Assembly: GCA_022565795.1 (NCBI GenBank)
Contig: JAIUMA010000005.1
Coordinates: 29,919 to 93,918, forward strand
Direction: 5' to 3'
Length of the DNA: 64,000 bases
From: Balneolia bacterium
GTDB lineage: Bacteria > Bacteroidota > Rhodothermia > Balneolales > Cyclonatronaceae
Positions 1-8,505 of this stretch are shown piece by piece. Under the pieces are notes generated by a model. It was not told where the DNA came from. It did not search any database and saw only the letters and a list, made by a program, of their open reading frames with translations. Every line of letters begins with the position of its first letter. The stretch's first letter is position 1. Position numbers and translations under genes: made by a program.

Positions 1-1174
1 TGAGGTCGTGCTCCGGATCAATCCAGTAGGTGCTTTGGAAGGCACCGCCCCAGCTGAGGCTGCCCTCCGCGCGCTTTCCCTCAGTTCGGGCCTCTTCGGT
101 GGTGATCATTAAGCCGTAACCGAATTTGTTCCCGCCCAGATCAAGATCTCCAAACTGGTTTTCGGTCATCATAGATACGGTGGACTCCTTCAAAATCCGG
201 TTTCTGTTAAACGCCCCGCCAAGATGTATAGCCGAAAGAAAGGTGTGGTAATCGGCCGTGGATGAGGTCAGTCCGGCGCCCCCGGAATAGTAAGTTTTAG
301 CTCCGCTAACAGGGAAGTCAGGACTGATGGCGCCTGAACCCTCTTGCGGGAATACCACCAGCGTGCTGTCCTGCATGGAATAAAGTCTGGTGAGGTCATC
401 CTTCCGGCCGGGAAGGTAAAATCCAATATCCCTCATCCCCAGCGGCTCAAATATGTGGATGGAAAAATACTTCGCCAGCGACATACCGGATGCCACCTCA
501 ACCACGCGGCCCAGCACGTCTGTACTAAGACCGTAGGTATAGCGCTCCCCGGGATCGTGCGCCAAAGGCAAAGTGCCCAAAATAGCCATGGTTTCTTCGA
601 TGGTGATTGCGTCTTGTGATCCAAGATCCGGAACGCCCGCCTCACCGTAGATGCGCCCGAAAGTGCGATTCGTAAACCCGTAGGCAATACCGGAAGTATG
701 GGTAAGCAGGTGATGAATGGTGATGCTTCCCGAAGCGGGACGGGTCTCATAAGTGCCGGTTTCGGCATCAAAGGAGGTTAGTACTTCCGGGTCGGCAAAC
801 TCGGGAATATACAGTTCCAGCGGATCATCAAGCGAGATGGTTTCCTGTTCAACAAGCTGTAAAATGGCTGCAGAAGTGATGGCTTTGGTCATTGAGGCGA
901 TGCGAAACAGGTGATGCGTTTCCATCGGCACATCATCCTCGCGGTTTTTCCAGCCCCATGCTTTATCGGTCACGATGTATCCACCCTGCGAAATCATCAC
1001 CACGCCGCCGGCAATGCGGCCCGCCTCTATTTGGGATTCCATCACCCCATCAAGGGCAGCAATCAGCGTTTCATCGGGGTCATACATATAAAATCGGGTA
1101 TCCTCTACCGGCCTACAGGAGAAAATCAGTAGTGATATCAGCAGGGGAAAGAGGTAGGTGCGCAGGAGTTTCAT
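1..1174 (-). CDS. Serine hydrolase, class C beta-lactamase/esterase family, lipoprotein (3' end cut off)
   Basis: Serine hydrolase of the beta-lactamase class C/penicillin-binding-protein-like fold; such enzymes act as esterases, D-aminopeptidases or beta-lactamases. The frame is open from ATG at 1174 to the window edge, so about 391 codons are visible and the C-terminus is missing. Residues 1-20 form a lipoprotein signal with lipobox IFSC (Cys20), placing it in the periplasm or on the outer membrane. The SxxK nucleophile motif is SMTK (Ser94, Lys97). HHLLTHTSG near 154-162 and the tyrosine motif YGLSTDVLG (Tyr214) are the usual family landmarks. The later region around SLSWGGAFQ also fits. 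It is transcribed away from its neighbours. The family is secure; the substrate cannot be told from sequence, and a true beta-lactamase role is less likely than an esterase or peptidase role. Confidence 0.85.
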   Translation of the reverse strand, partial: MKLLRTYLFPLLISLLIFSCRPVEDTRFYMYDPDETLIAALDGVMESQIEAGRIAGGVVMISQGGYIVTDKAWGWKNREDDVPMETHHLFRIASMTKAITSAAILQLVEQETISLDDPLELYIPEFADPEVLTSFDAETGTYETRPASGSITIHHLLTHTSGIAYGFTNRTFGRIYGEAGVPDLGSQDAITIEETMAILGTLPLAHDPGERYTYGLSTDVLGRVVEVASGMSLAKYFSIHIFEPLGMRDIGFYLPGRKDDLTRLYSMQDSTLVVFPQEGSGAISPDFPVSGAKTYYSGGAGLTSSTADYHTFLSAIHLGGAFNRNRILKESTVSMMTENQFGDLDLGGNKFGYGLMITTEEARTEGKRAEGSLSWGGAFQSTYWIDPEHDL

Positions 1175-1286
1175 CGCTTTTGGGATTTGTGAAGGGTGTT
1201 CGTTCTTTCTCCTTTCTTTGGGCCCAGATTTTAACCGGTTTTTGGGCATCCATGATTATTCGGGATAATTTGCTGCAAAGTGCCGG
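1175..1286. other. Intergenic stretch upstream of the serine hydrolase
   Basis: This holds the leader of the minus-strand serine hydrolase. I see no clear promoter, terminator or repeat. Together with the two uncertain reading frames to its right (1287-1783) it makes about 600 bases without a securely annotated gene. Confidence 0.5.
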
Positions 1287-1522
1287 TTAAGACGTCATGG
1301 TAATCTGAAAATCCCATAAATCATGGTCAGCCGTACTAGCTCTTAAATGGTCTCTAATGCCAATACGAGCTGGAATTAAACTCTGAGAAGAAAACTGGTC
1401 GGCAATAAGTAGCGGATAGCGTATATGTGGTTCAGTGATAATCACAGCATAAAATTTTTTATAACCTTCAGCTTTTTAACCGCGTAGAGTGCGATATCGA
1501 TATTCTTGGTGATAACTGCTGC
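1287..1522 (-). pseudogene. Possible gene remnant, frame-disrupted
   Basis: Downstream of the stop at 1523, the same minus-strand frame continues with 23 protein-like codons (AVITKNIDIALYAVKKLKV) to a second stop. Next to an A6/T4 run near 1455 the reading moves to another frame. That frame then stays open for about 55 codons, including FYAVIITEPHIRYPLLIADQ, to a TAA at 1287. One added base there would join the two pieces. This is what a decayed gene looks like, but an open run of this length can also occur by chance, and I do not recognise a family. Confidence 0.3.
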
Positions 1523-1780
1523 CTAAAAATGCACATCCAACTCATTTGCCTGAGCAATGTTCTTTTCCCGGTACGCTGTATCGAGCGCTTTTCTCAGATC
1601 GTCTGCACCCTGCATCTGCAGCTTTTTGATGGTGTCAAGGTCGTAGAGTGATAGAACTTCTAATATGGTTTTTCCTTTATTATTCCTGAGAGTTTTCTCT
1701 CTATTGCAACCCGGGCTATGCTGCTCACATTTCATCTGTGTGCACCAGCATATCGGCATAAAAAAACAGATACCCAGCAT
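1523..1780 (-). CDS. Hypothetical small protein, possibly the 5' part of a broken gene
   Basis: An 85-codon frame starting at ATG 1780 (a TTG lies one codon upstream). The N-terminus is hydrophobic and cysteine-rich (MLGICFFMPICWC), like a weak signal peptide. The C-terminal half is a plausible amphipathic helix (LSLYDLDTIKKLQMQ, then ADDLRKALDTAYREKN). I do not recognise the family. Translation continues in the same frame past the stop with protein-like sequence, so this may be the front part of a disrupted gene rather than a complete one. Confidence 0.35.
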   Translation of the reverse strand: MLGICFFMPICWCTQMKCEQHSPGCNREKTLRNNKGKTILEVLSLYDLDTIKKLQMQGADDLRKALDTAYREKNIAQANELDVHF

Positions 1781-1842
1781 CAACGGAAATTTGATTCTCA
1801 GAATGCGGGGTATCTGTCATGTTTTGAGCCGGATTACTACGT

Positions 1843-2205
1843 TTAGCTAAAAGCAGACGTACGCTGATCCTTATACCCATAATGGGTGTATACAGAATTT
1901 ATGTACTTGTCGTCGGCAGTCAATGGCCAGTTGTCTTTATCGAAGCTTGGGGCGTTTTCCAGCCTTTCTTTGTCGATATCCAGACGGATGGTATCATCTG
2001 AGGCCGAAAATTGGAGCGCTTCGAGCGGGATGGCAAAAAACTTGCTTCCTATGCCCAAAAAACCACCAAATGATAATACAGCGTATACAACATTGGCATT
2101 GTCGGGGCTGATCATTAGTTCCTTAATATCGCCAATGTTTTCATCCTGCATATTGTAGACATTTTTGCCGGTAATCGATGATGAAGATAAAATTCTTGAT
2201 TTCAT
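1843..2205 (-). CDS. PRC-barrel domain protein
   Basis: A 120-residue soluble protein with one PRC-barrel domain. The pattern 'ITGKNVYNMQDENIGDIKEL' at about residues 11-30, followed by a strand-rich stretch (VVYAVLSFGGFLGIGSKFF) and IPLEAL, is the usual signature. PRC barrels bind partners or sense the state of membranes and photosynthetic centres; stand-alone ones in environmental bacteria are often stress-related with no assigned role. The C-terminal 35 residues (KDNWPLTADDKYINSVYTHY) are a common tail in this group. The next gene on the same strand, 97 bases upstream, encodes a small membrane protein, so the two may be co-transcribed. Confidence 0.8.
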   Translation of the reverse strand: MKSRILSSSSITGKNVYNMQDENIGDIKELMISPDNANVVYAVLSFGGFLGIGSKFFAIPLEALQFSASDDTIRLDIDKERLENAPSFDKDNWPLTADDKYINSVYTHYGYKDQRTSAFS

Positions 2206-2302
2206 AGTTTTGTTATTTGGTTTGATGTGTATGGTTGTTTGTGTTTATTTCTGGCCGGCGGTTTCTTTGGAGAACTGCCAGGGTAATGCTTTACTGCTCG
2301 TA

Positions 2303-2536
2303 TCAGGTTCTGTCTGACCCTTCGAGTTTCACGATTTTGTTGTACACTCCCATCAGCATTATTGGCGCAGCCCATTGGCCTACAAAAAGGGCGAGGTCGT
2401 TTTTTTGGATTACTTTAAGGGCTAATGAGATGCCCATTGCCCCAAATGCGGTCCAGAGATAAACATCCGACGGAATCTCTGCGGTATAATCTTCAATTGC
2501 TTTGGCGACTTTGCCTTCTTTTTTTTCTTTAGCCAT
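2303..2536 (-). CDS. Small membrane protein, unknown function
   Basis: 77 residues with a lysine/glutamate-rich cytosolic N-terminus (MAKEKKEGKVAKAIEDYTAE) and two hydrophobic segments, about residues 25-42 (YLWTAFGAMGISLALKVI) and 47-65 (LALFVGQWAAPIMLMGVY). It starts with ATG and has codon use like its neighbours. No family is recognised. The PRC-barrel gene lies 97 bases downstream on the same strand, and small stress-induced membrane proteins often sit beside PRC-barrel genes, so a shared envelope-stress role is a reasonable guess only. Confidence 0.6.
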   Translation of the reverse strand: MAKEKKEGKVAKAIEDYTAEIPSDVYLWTAFGAMGISLALKVIQKNDLALFVGQWAAPIMLMGVYNKIVKLEGSDRT

Positions 2537-2974
2537 AGTTTTTTTCTCTGGTTTGGGATTTATATGTATAAGTAAATTTGTCTGAACGCGTATCGTTGTA
2601 CTTTTTTAGTTTATGAAAATGGCTTCTGTAAGTGTTTATATGTAATTCAATCTTTCTTACAGATTTATTATCTGATTGTTTGAATGGCCGTAAATGATAT
2701 TAAATAACATCTAATTATGGATGTCTATTTTAGTATTCTTCCAACAGACACGGCCGACCTGCATATCCGAATTGGCAGTAGCTGCCCTAAACCACAATGT
2801 TCAGCCCGGCAGGGAGATATATCGTTATTCATCCATTTTTCCTGAAACCTGACTACGCTCATGTCAGTTAGAGATATCATCAATAATGAATTTCTAAACC
2901 GCCTGCATTACGCTATTTTGCTGCAGCGCCCATAACTCAACAGGTTCAAATATCCACCAAAAGATTAAGCACAC
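2537..2974. other. 438-base divergent intergenic region
   Basis: This separates the leftward small membrane protein from the rightward barrel gene, so it must hold two promoters. It is AT-rich near 2570-2730. I found no convincing Bacteroidota -7 box (TAnnTTTG), no open frame with protein-like composition and no strong hairpin. Nothing further can be supported. Confidence 0.5.
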
Positions 2975-4120
2975 GTGATATTTCACCGTTTAAGATTACC
3001 GGCCTTTATCGTAAGTCTGCTCTGCCTCCCTGCCATCCCGGCACATGCCCAGCACGACAGCTCTCTATTCTCATGGAATCATGAATCCTACATTTCCGAA
3101 ACGGCGGGCCTGTCGATGTCGAACGCGGCGCTCACGCATTTCATAAATCCGGCGGTGGGCGGACAGACGGATCAGATACAGTTTCGGTCAAATCTCGGAA
3201 CTACAAATCCCTACACGACAGACTTTGATGCATCCGGTTATGAGCCGGGCCTGACCAATTTCGGACTTTCCTTCACGCAGCAGCGCTACTGGGTTTCGCT
3301 GGCGGTGGAGTCAGTGAGCTATAGCTGGTATGAAGAAGGCACGAGCCGGTTCCGGAATTTCAGGCTACAGTCTGGATATCAGCTAAGCCGAACGCTTGCG
3401 GTTGGCCTTGGCGCGGGGGTAAACAGCTGGTCAATGCCAAGGTCCGGAGGGGACATAGGCAACAGCCTTCCTGCTCAGGACAACGCGAATATGTTTTTTG
3501 ATGCGGGAGTGTATTACGCAGATAGTTACAGCATCGGCAGGATTATCATACAGCCCGAAGCCGGCGTTTCGCTTAACCATATTGGCACATACGATACATT
3601 TGAGATGGGTGGAATGGATGCCTATTTATCTCAGGCTGGTCAGTTGCGTTGGTCTGCAGGCATTGGCGCGGTTACGAGCGAGCAGTGGAGAGGTCGCAGC
3701 TGGTTTGGCGCTAACGTTTATTCCGGGTGGAATAAGTATTTCTCGCGCAGGACGAATCCCTATGATGACAATGGAAATGGAAATGGTTTTTCAGATTTGT
3801 TCAACAACTGGGGTTTGTTCGAAACAATCTGGTCTTATCCGACAGAAACGGTGAGCGCAGGCGATCAGGTTTCTCTCGGCCTTGGAGCCGAAGTTTCGGT
3901 ACTTGAAACGCTCTCTCTTCGGTACGGCAGCCTGTCTGGTGCCGATTTATGGGTTCGCGCACGGCAGAGCTGGGGCGTTGGGGTAGATTTAAAGTACGTT
4001 GCTTTCAACATAACGACGCTCAATTACCAAAGCGATGCCAGGTGGGACGACAGCTCCCGCCTGATTTTCTATGAGGTGCAGCTAAACCTTCCCGTTTCGT
4101 TAATTAGTTCGTTATATTAA
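2975..4120 (+). CDS. Outer-membrane beta-barrel protein, unknown function
   Basis: 381 residues starting at GTG 2975. A signal peptide covers about residues 1-25 and ends in AHAQ. The mature part is a run of alternating aromatic/polar strands (for example YWVSLAVESVSYSWYEEG, FRLQSGYQLSRTLAVGLGAG), and the last strand is FYEVQLNLPVSLISSLY, all typical of an outer-membrane barrel. The N-terminal phrase THFINPAVGGQ recalls PorV/PorP-like proteins, where an 'NPA' turn is common, but the match is too short to assign. Three small lipoprotein genes follow on the same strand within 1.8 kb, so the four may form a cell-surface unit. Barrel nature is likely; the function is unknown. Confidence 0.75.
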   Translation: MIFHRLRLPAFIVSLLCLPAIPAHAQHDSSLFSWNHESYISETAGLSMSNAALTHFINPAVGGQTDQIQFRSNLGTTNPYTTDFDASGYEPGLTNFGLSFTQQRYWVSLAVESVSYSWYEEGTSRFRNFRLQSGYQLSRTLAVGLGAGVNSWSMPRSGGDIGNSLPAQDNANMFFDAGVYYADSYSIGRIIIQPEAGVSLNHIGTYDTFEMGGMDAYLSQAGQLRWSAGIGAVTSEQWRGRSWFGANVYSGWNKYFSRRTNPYDDNGNGNGFSDLFNNWGLFETIWSYPTETVSAGDQVSLGLGAEVSVLETLSLRYGSLSGADLWVRARQSWGVGVDLKYVAFNITTLNYQSDARWDDSSRLIFYEVQLNLPVSLISSLY

Positions 4121-4212
4121 TTCAACTTAGACCATGTGAATTTTTACAGCGACATACAGAAAGGCGGGACTACTATAAAAAAATACTATGTGCCGGACTG
4201 CTGCTTCTCCTC

Positions 4213-4833
4213 ATGAGCAGCTGCTCTGTTTTTGACGACAATTCCGAATCTCCGGATTTTGGAATCAAGGCTGATCACGTTCTTTTTGAGGGTGATGAGC
4301 AGCGTCCCCTGAACCGGAACAGAAACTATTTGAACGTGCGGTTTTCGCCTGATCTCGATGAAGATGCTGTAATTCAGCTGCTGCTGGATTATAATCTCCG
4401 CACATTTAGCCCGGAGTTGAACATCGTTAAAAACAACTTTCCTGCGCTTCTGAAAGTATCTGATAAACCCGCCGAAGCATTCTATACGCAGTACGGCAGC
4501 TCCGCTTCAGATAGCTTTGGAAATGAGTCCGGTGTGATTTTTGCCCTTCCTATTTATGAACTGGAGAACAGTGGCAAAAAATCAATTAACAACGAGCTGC
4601 TGCTTTCGTTTGATGAGTCCATCACCCCGGAGCAGAGTGCTCGGCTGCTCGACAGCTTAAAAACGTCGGATCATCTTACCCGAATCGAAAGAGAGTGGCT
4701 GGGTGATTTATACCTGCTTCAGGTTTCCAAAGAGTTGCCCATGAACGCTCTTGATTTATCCAACCATTATCAAACGCTGGAATTTATCAAGACCGTCAGT
4801 CCCAATTTCGGGTATGCGATTCAAAGGTTTTAA
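4213..4833 (+). CDS. Probable lipoprotein, unknown; true start unclear
   Basis: The nearest ATG gives 206 residues beginning MSSCSVFDD, which cuts a lipoprotein signal in half. In the same frame just upstream lies KKILCAGLLLLLMSSC, a near-perfect signal and lipobox, but there is no ATG, GTG or TTG for it. A GTG at 4136 would serve if one base were added in the A7 run at 4177-4183. So either the run is miscounted or slips, or a rare codon is used. The mature protein is acidic, with two segments that look like a duplicated alpha/beta unit (RFSPDLDEDAVIQLLLDYNL and LSFDESITPEQSARLLDSL). No family recognised. It precedes two further lipoprotein genes. Confidence 0.65.
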   Translation: MSSCSVFDDNSESPDFGIKADHVLFEGDEQRPLNRNRNYLNVRFSPDLDEDAVIQLLLDYNLRTFSPELNIVKNNFPALLKVSDKPAEAFYTQYGSSASDSFGNESGVIFALPIYELENSGKKSINNELLLSFDESITPEQSARLLDSLKTSDHLTRIEREWLGDLYLLQVSKELPMNALDLSNHYQTLEFIKTVSPNFGYAIQRF

Positions 4834-4839
4834 CGGATC

Positions 4840-5316
4840 ATGCTTATGAAGCTTCACATCATAAAAAGCGTCGGAATGGTAATAGTCCTTGCGGTTCTGT
4901 CAGCATTTTCTGCATGCAGTATTGTGGGCTCCTCAGACTCCGACGAGCTGATTATATCTATTGAAGGCCAGGTTTTTGACGCCGATGATACCGTTACCGT
5001 TCAAATAACGAACAATTACAATCATGATGTTTTTGCCCTTGATCAATCCAGATGGAGTCTGCAGCAGAAGATTGGTGATGAGTGGCAGACCATCTATGCC
5101 CCAATTGCGGATACCGGCCCTCCGAGGTTCAGTCTGTTTGTTGAAGCCGGAGATGTGATTACCCAAACCTATCCTGCGCTGCCGGACGGCGCTATGTATG
5201 ATCCCGACCATAACAAGCTGAGGTATGTATTCGGGCTGTTTCATGAACCCGATCCCAATTCACCAATACCAAATAACCAGCGGGTTACGACTACTTTTCA
5301 AATTGCTGCTGAGTAG
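4840..5316 (+). CDS. Small lipoprotein with an Ig-like beta fold, unknown function
   Basis: 158 residues. The signal peptide covers about 1-26 with lipobox FSAC (MLMKLHIIKSVG start; an alternative start is the Met at codon 3). The mature part is all-beta in pattern: IISIEGQVFDADDTVTVQIT, NNYNHDVFALDQSRWSLQ, then a proline-rich second half. This 'interval between strands with NN-Y-HDV' layout resembles small immunoglobulin-like modules such as BsuPI-type domains, though I cannot confirm that family. It begins 6 bases after the previous gene and is followed after 53 bases by a similar lipoprotein, so the three are probably co-transcribed. Confidence 0.7.
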   Translation: MLMKLHIIKSVGMVIVLAVLSAFSACSIVGSSDSDELIISIEGQVFDADDTVTVQITNNYNHDVFALDQSRWSLQQKIGDEWQTIYAPIADTGPPRFSLFVEAGDVITQTYPALPDGAMYDPDHNKLRYVFGLFHEPDPNSPIPNNQRVTTTFQIAAE

Positions 5317-5369
5317 CGCAGCAGACATCTCATCAAATCGATCCTGACTCATATCAGCAGGTAGTACTT

Positions 5370-5879
5370 ATGAAAAATCTGTTTCTATCAGCAATTCCAA
5401 TTTCGATCACGCTGTTGCTCATCTCAGGCTGTGGAATTTTTAATTCTGGCGATAAGAGCCCGGTTGATATCGAGCTGGATTTACAGACGCTCAGCGGGGA
5501 GCAAATCATAACGGCACGGGTTGTTAATAACACTTCAGACGTGATTTCCGTCTATGGGGATATAGTGCAGACCAACGTGCAACGACGATCCGATACGGGA
5601 GACTGGCATGGCCTCGCATCACAGTATATTCCCCTGAATGAACCCATAAACTGGACTGACTGGTACACCGATGTGGATCCGGATGATGCTTATGAAAAGA
5701 AAATCACCTACCAGCAGATAACCGATTTTGTTGAGATTGCAAACAAAAGACGGGGCCCCGGCACTGATTTCGATCTGATTACAACCGAAGGCGAATACAG
5801 ATTTTTCTTCGAGCTGTACTTCGATCACGATTTTGTAAACGGAGAAAGATTCTACTCCAAAAGTTTTGTGGTAGAGTAG
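5370..5879 (+). CDS. Small lipoprotein, possible paralogue of the preceding gene
   Basis: 169 residues. The signal peptide covers about 1-21 with lipobox ISGC (Cys21). The start of the mature part parallels the gene before it: a short acidic linker, then DIELDLQTLSGEQIITARVV and NNTSDVISVYGDIVQ, matching the neighbour's strand-NN-strand pattern. The tail (YRFFFELYFDHDFVNGERFY) is also strand-like. Tandem small lipoproteins of this type are often diverged duplicates. The gene converges with the oxidoreductase gene on the other strand (22 bases between the stops), with no clear terminator in the gap. Confidence 0.7.
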   Translation: MKNLFLSAIPISITLLLISGCGIFNSGDKSPVDIELDLQTLSGEQIITARVVNNTSDVISVYGDIVQTNVQRRSDTGDWHGLASQYIPLNEPINWTDWYTDVDPDDAYEKKITYQQITDFVEIANKRRGPGTDFDLITTEGEYRFFFELYFDHDFVNGERFYSKSFVVE

Positions 5880-5900
5880 ACCAGGTTTGCCCATGCACCT

Positions 5901-6842
5901 CTACGAGCCTGAACTTTTCAACTCTTCAATACTTCGTCTAACGGCTTCCGCATTAGGCGTTGGAGTATACTTGAAATGGCTGTTGAATTTTGAGCTGTCG
6001 AAGTAGTAGTCCCTGTCGAACTGATAGTTCATTTCGGCTAATTCCCTCATCACGGGGACAAAAATCCCGATGCCCTTTATCATCCAGTTTGGCAGGACCA
6101 TATACTTGTTCTCCGCATTCATCTCTTTCGCAAAGAGGTTTATCCAGCCTTCGCCCGTAATTTTTTCGGGATCAGTTGGCAGGTTCCAGATCTGATTATA
6201 GGCATCCGGGGTATTGCCGAGCATGGCCGTCCCTTTTGCAAGATCCGGAACGTATCCCATGGTGTGAATGACCTTAGCATTGCAAAACCACTGGGCTTTT
6301 TTGCCCTTTTCAAGGTTGTTGAACACCAGATTCATGAGCACGCTTTTTTCTCGGGAAATTCCGCCGAAGAAATCGGGCGCCCTGGCAATTATGGCTTCGA
6401 GGCCATTTTTATTCATGTTTTCTAAAATGAGCCGGTCCACTTCTGCCCGGGTTTCACCCTTCCTGCTTGTCGGGCTAATGGGAGAGTCCTCAGTGATGTG
6501 GTTCACGTTATCACCGCCTATGGCGTACACATTGTCGAAAAATACGAGTTTGGACTTATGCTCCAGACATGCGGCTATTACGTTTTCTGCAAACGGTACC
6601 CAGACCTGCTTCCAAACGCGCGTTTCGTATGGAAACCCAATCACAACATAGGTGATTTCTGAACCTTCTACAGCCTTAAATACCTCTTCCCGGCTGGTCA
6701 GGTCAGCCGGATGCAGGCTGTCCGTAGGATTTACTTTTTGAGGATTTCTGCTCACCAGACGGATGTCCGTCGTATAGTCTGCCAGTGCCTTTGCAAGCTC
6801 AATGCCTATGGCCCCGCCAGATCCTAAAATGGTTTGCTTCAT
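5901..6842 (-). CDS. NAD(P)-dependent epimerase/dehydratase-type oxidoreductase
   Basis: Extended short-chain dehydrogenase fold, about 313 residues from ATG 6842 (an in-frame ATG at 6866 would add 8 residues, MKRKNQNT). The nucleotide loop is ILGSGGAIGIELAKAL at residues 4-19, a GxGGxxG variant. A Thr/Arg pair follows in IRLVSRNPQ, which favours NADPH. The usual epimerase tyrosine motif YxxxK is not evident; the region reads FFDNVYAIGG, so it may act as a reductase or atypical member. The C-terminal substrate domain contains a hydrophobic stretch (WMIKGIGIFVPVMRELAEM). It stands alone, and substrate prediction is not possible. Confidence 0.75.
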   Translation of the reverse strand: MKQTILGSGGAIGIELAKALADYTTDIRLVSRNPQKVNPTDSLHPADLTSREEVFKAVEGSEITYVVIGFPYETRVWKQVWVPFAENVIAACLEHKSKLVFFDNVYAIGGDNVNHITEDSPISPTSRKGETRAEVDRLILENMNKNGLEAIIARAPDFFGGISREKSVLMNLVFNNLEKGKKAQWFCNAKVIHTMGYVPDLAKGTAMLGNTPDAYNQIWNLPTDPEKITGEGWINLFAKEMNAENKYMVLPNWMIKGIGIFVPVMRELAEMNYQFDRDYYFDSSKFNSHFKYTPTPNAEAVRRSIEELKSSGS

Positions 6843-6928
6843 AGTGTTTTGGTTTTTGCGTTTCATAAAAATCTTGCTGAGTCCTAAATCAATTTAGTTA
6901 AATAGTTAACTACATAACCCGGATTTGT

Positions 6929-7288
6929 CTAAAACTCGGATTTATGAACTCTGGAAATAAGCCCCGTCGCTATCACCAAAAAACCTCCGGCCAGATAATA
7001 GTAATGGATGTGCAGCAAATTCGGATTGTTCGGATTATCCTGAATCTCCGGGAACCCAACGGCCGGCAGCACTGAAAATAATAACAGCGGCAAGCTCGAC
7101 AACAGCGCCGGTATCAATGATCTGTACTGTACCAAGGTATAGACCAAAATTAGAGCACTCCAAAAAAGAAGAACCGGATCGAAGCTAAGCTCTGCTTCTC
7201 GGGTCAGCACGGTAATTATGGGTGTTGCAATTACTAATGCTAAAACAAAAAGAATCAGAGACGTGTAATTTGCCTTTTTTTCTTCCAT
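6929..7288 (-). CDS. Hypothetical membrane protein, four helices
   Basis: 119 residues with four hydrophobic segments: about 10-28 (SLILFVLALVIATPIITVL), 37-54 (PVLLFWSALILVYTLVQY), 58-77 (LIPALLSSLPLLLFSVLPAV) and 96-113 (YYYLAGGFLVIATGLISR). No catalytic or binding motif is visible and no family is recognised. It lies 23 bases downstream of the ABC permease gene on the same strand, so it may be the last gene of that operon. Confidence 0.6.
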   Translation of the reverse strand: MEEKKANYTSLILFVLALVIATPIITVLTREAELSFDPVLLFWSALILVYTLVQYRSLIPALLSSLPLLLFSVLPAVGFPEIQDNPNNPNLLHIHYYYLAGGFLVIATGLISRVHKSEF

Positions 7289-7311
7289 AACAATTTCCTT
7301 TTTCTACGAAA

Positions 7312-8505
7312 TCATGCCCTTCTGAACCAGTGCACCATTTCTCTGAGACTTGGTTCCTTTCCGTACATCATCATGCCAGTGGCAAAGATTTTACCGGCCC
7401 ATACGCGAAACAGCCATGCCGTAGCGGCTAATAGAACCAAAGCTACTACCGGCTCCCACCAGGGGACCTGAGTCATTACCAGGCGGACGGGTAGTATGGC
7501 ATAGGATGTTAGAGGAAATACCGCCAGAATCTGAATGGCGGTACTGTCGGCGTTGAAAATGGCCACGAAGGCAAACAACACAGGATAGAGCGGAATCATC
7601 ATCAGGGCGGACTTTTGTGATGTGTTCGGATCATCGATCGTGGCCGCAATTCCGGCAAAAAAGGAGTTGATCATCAAAATCCCCAGTATGGACAGCAGCA
7701 AAAAAAGGATGAGCAGGCCAGGGTTTATGAGCACCAGCGCCTGACCAAACGGCGCGCCGGTAAAATTGATCAGCGCAACCATGCCAATGAGTCCGAGCCC
7801 TCCGTAATAGACCACATAGGTTAATCCGATTCCCGTAATGCCCAGGATTTTGCCATCGATCCAGGTCTGCGGACTAATAGCCGATATAACCTGTTCGGTA
7901 ATTCGCTGCTGTTTCTCTCCGGTAATTGCTGTGAACTGATAGGCAAATCCCATAAATACGGCCATCAGTATAAGGAAAATGGCAATGCCAGCCAGCCATT
8001 TATCTGCCGAAGAGGATTCGCTTCCACGGTCAAACTCGGTGTGGAGCACCATGCCATCCTCAATGGCTGCAAATACCGAGGCATCAATATCAAATTCCTG
8101 CAATTTCAGGTCGGTGCGCTGTTCCCTCAGATGCTGACGCAATCCGGTAAGCCAACCACGCTCACCCTTCATTCTGATGGTGGCTGAATCTGTTGAAACG
8201 ATGGTCAGAATTCCGTCAAGATCGCCCGCCTCCAGCTCCTCAAGGAGCACGTCCATAGCGTCTTCCGAGCGGTCGCTGAACGTAAACTGGCTGCTCTGAA
8301 AATTCTCGCTGCTAAAGTCACCATACTCGTGCACAGCAATATCCGGGGTGGTTATGGTGTCTGAAGCCACCCAGAAACCAATTACGCCACCAATCAATCC
8401 GAAAGCTAAAAAGAACACGGTTCCTTTGATCAGATCAATCCATTTGAAGAAGCGGGTGTACTCCCATTTGGTTACGTTCCAGACGGTTTTTAACTGATTA
8501 TTCAT
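7312..8505 (-). CDS. ABC-2 type transporter permease (NatB-like)
   Basis: 397 residues. ATG 8505 is chosen over the upstream ATG at 8535 because it sits 7 bases after a strong GGAGGG ribosome-binding site and overlaps the ATPase stop by 8 bases, a classic coupled start. The topology is NatB-like: one N-terminal helix (about 23-43), a large extracytoplasmic domain (about 45-165), then five to six C-terminal helices, with the typical EKQQRITEQVISAISPQTWIDGKILG coupling segment split over about 203-228. The partner is the ATPase just upstream. NatAB systems export sodium or small amphipathic compounds; the substrate here is unknown. Confidence 0.85.
   Translation of the reverse strand: MNNQLKTVWNVTKWEYTRFFKWIDLIKGTVFFLAFGLIGGVIGFWVASDTITTPDIAVHEYGDFSSENFQSSQFTFSDRSEDAMDVLLEELEAGDLDGILTIVSTDSATIRMKGERGWLTGLRQHLREQRTDLKLQEFDIDASVFAAIEDGMVLHTEFDRGSESSSADKWLAGIAIFLILMAVFMGFAYQFTAITGEKQQRITEQVISAISPQTWIDGKILGITGIGLTYVVYYGGLGLIGMVALINFTGAPFGQALVLINPGLLILFLLLSILGILMINSFFAGIAATIDDPNTSQKSALMMIPLYPVLFAFVAIFNADSTAIQILAVFPLTSYAILPVRLVMTQVPWWEPVVALVLLAATAWLFRVWAGKIFATGMMMYGKEPSLREMVHWFRRA

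Noticed and set aside
433..771. 112-codon minus-strand frame.
   Set aside because: It lies in another frame inside the serine hydrolase gene, whose own frame is fully open and carries the family motifs.
2975..4120. Assignment of this barrel as PorP/SprF or PorV.
   Set aside because: The 'NPAVGG' turn is shared by several families, and the rest of the chain has no further hallmark of either.
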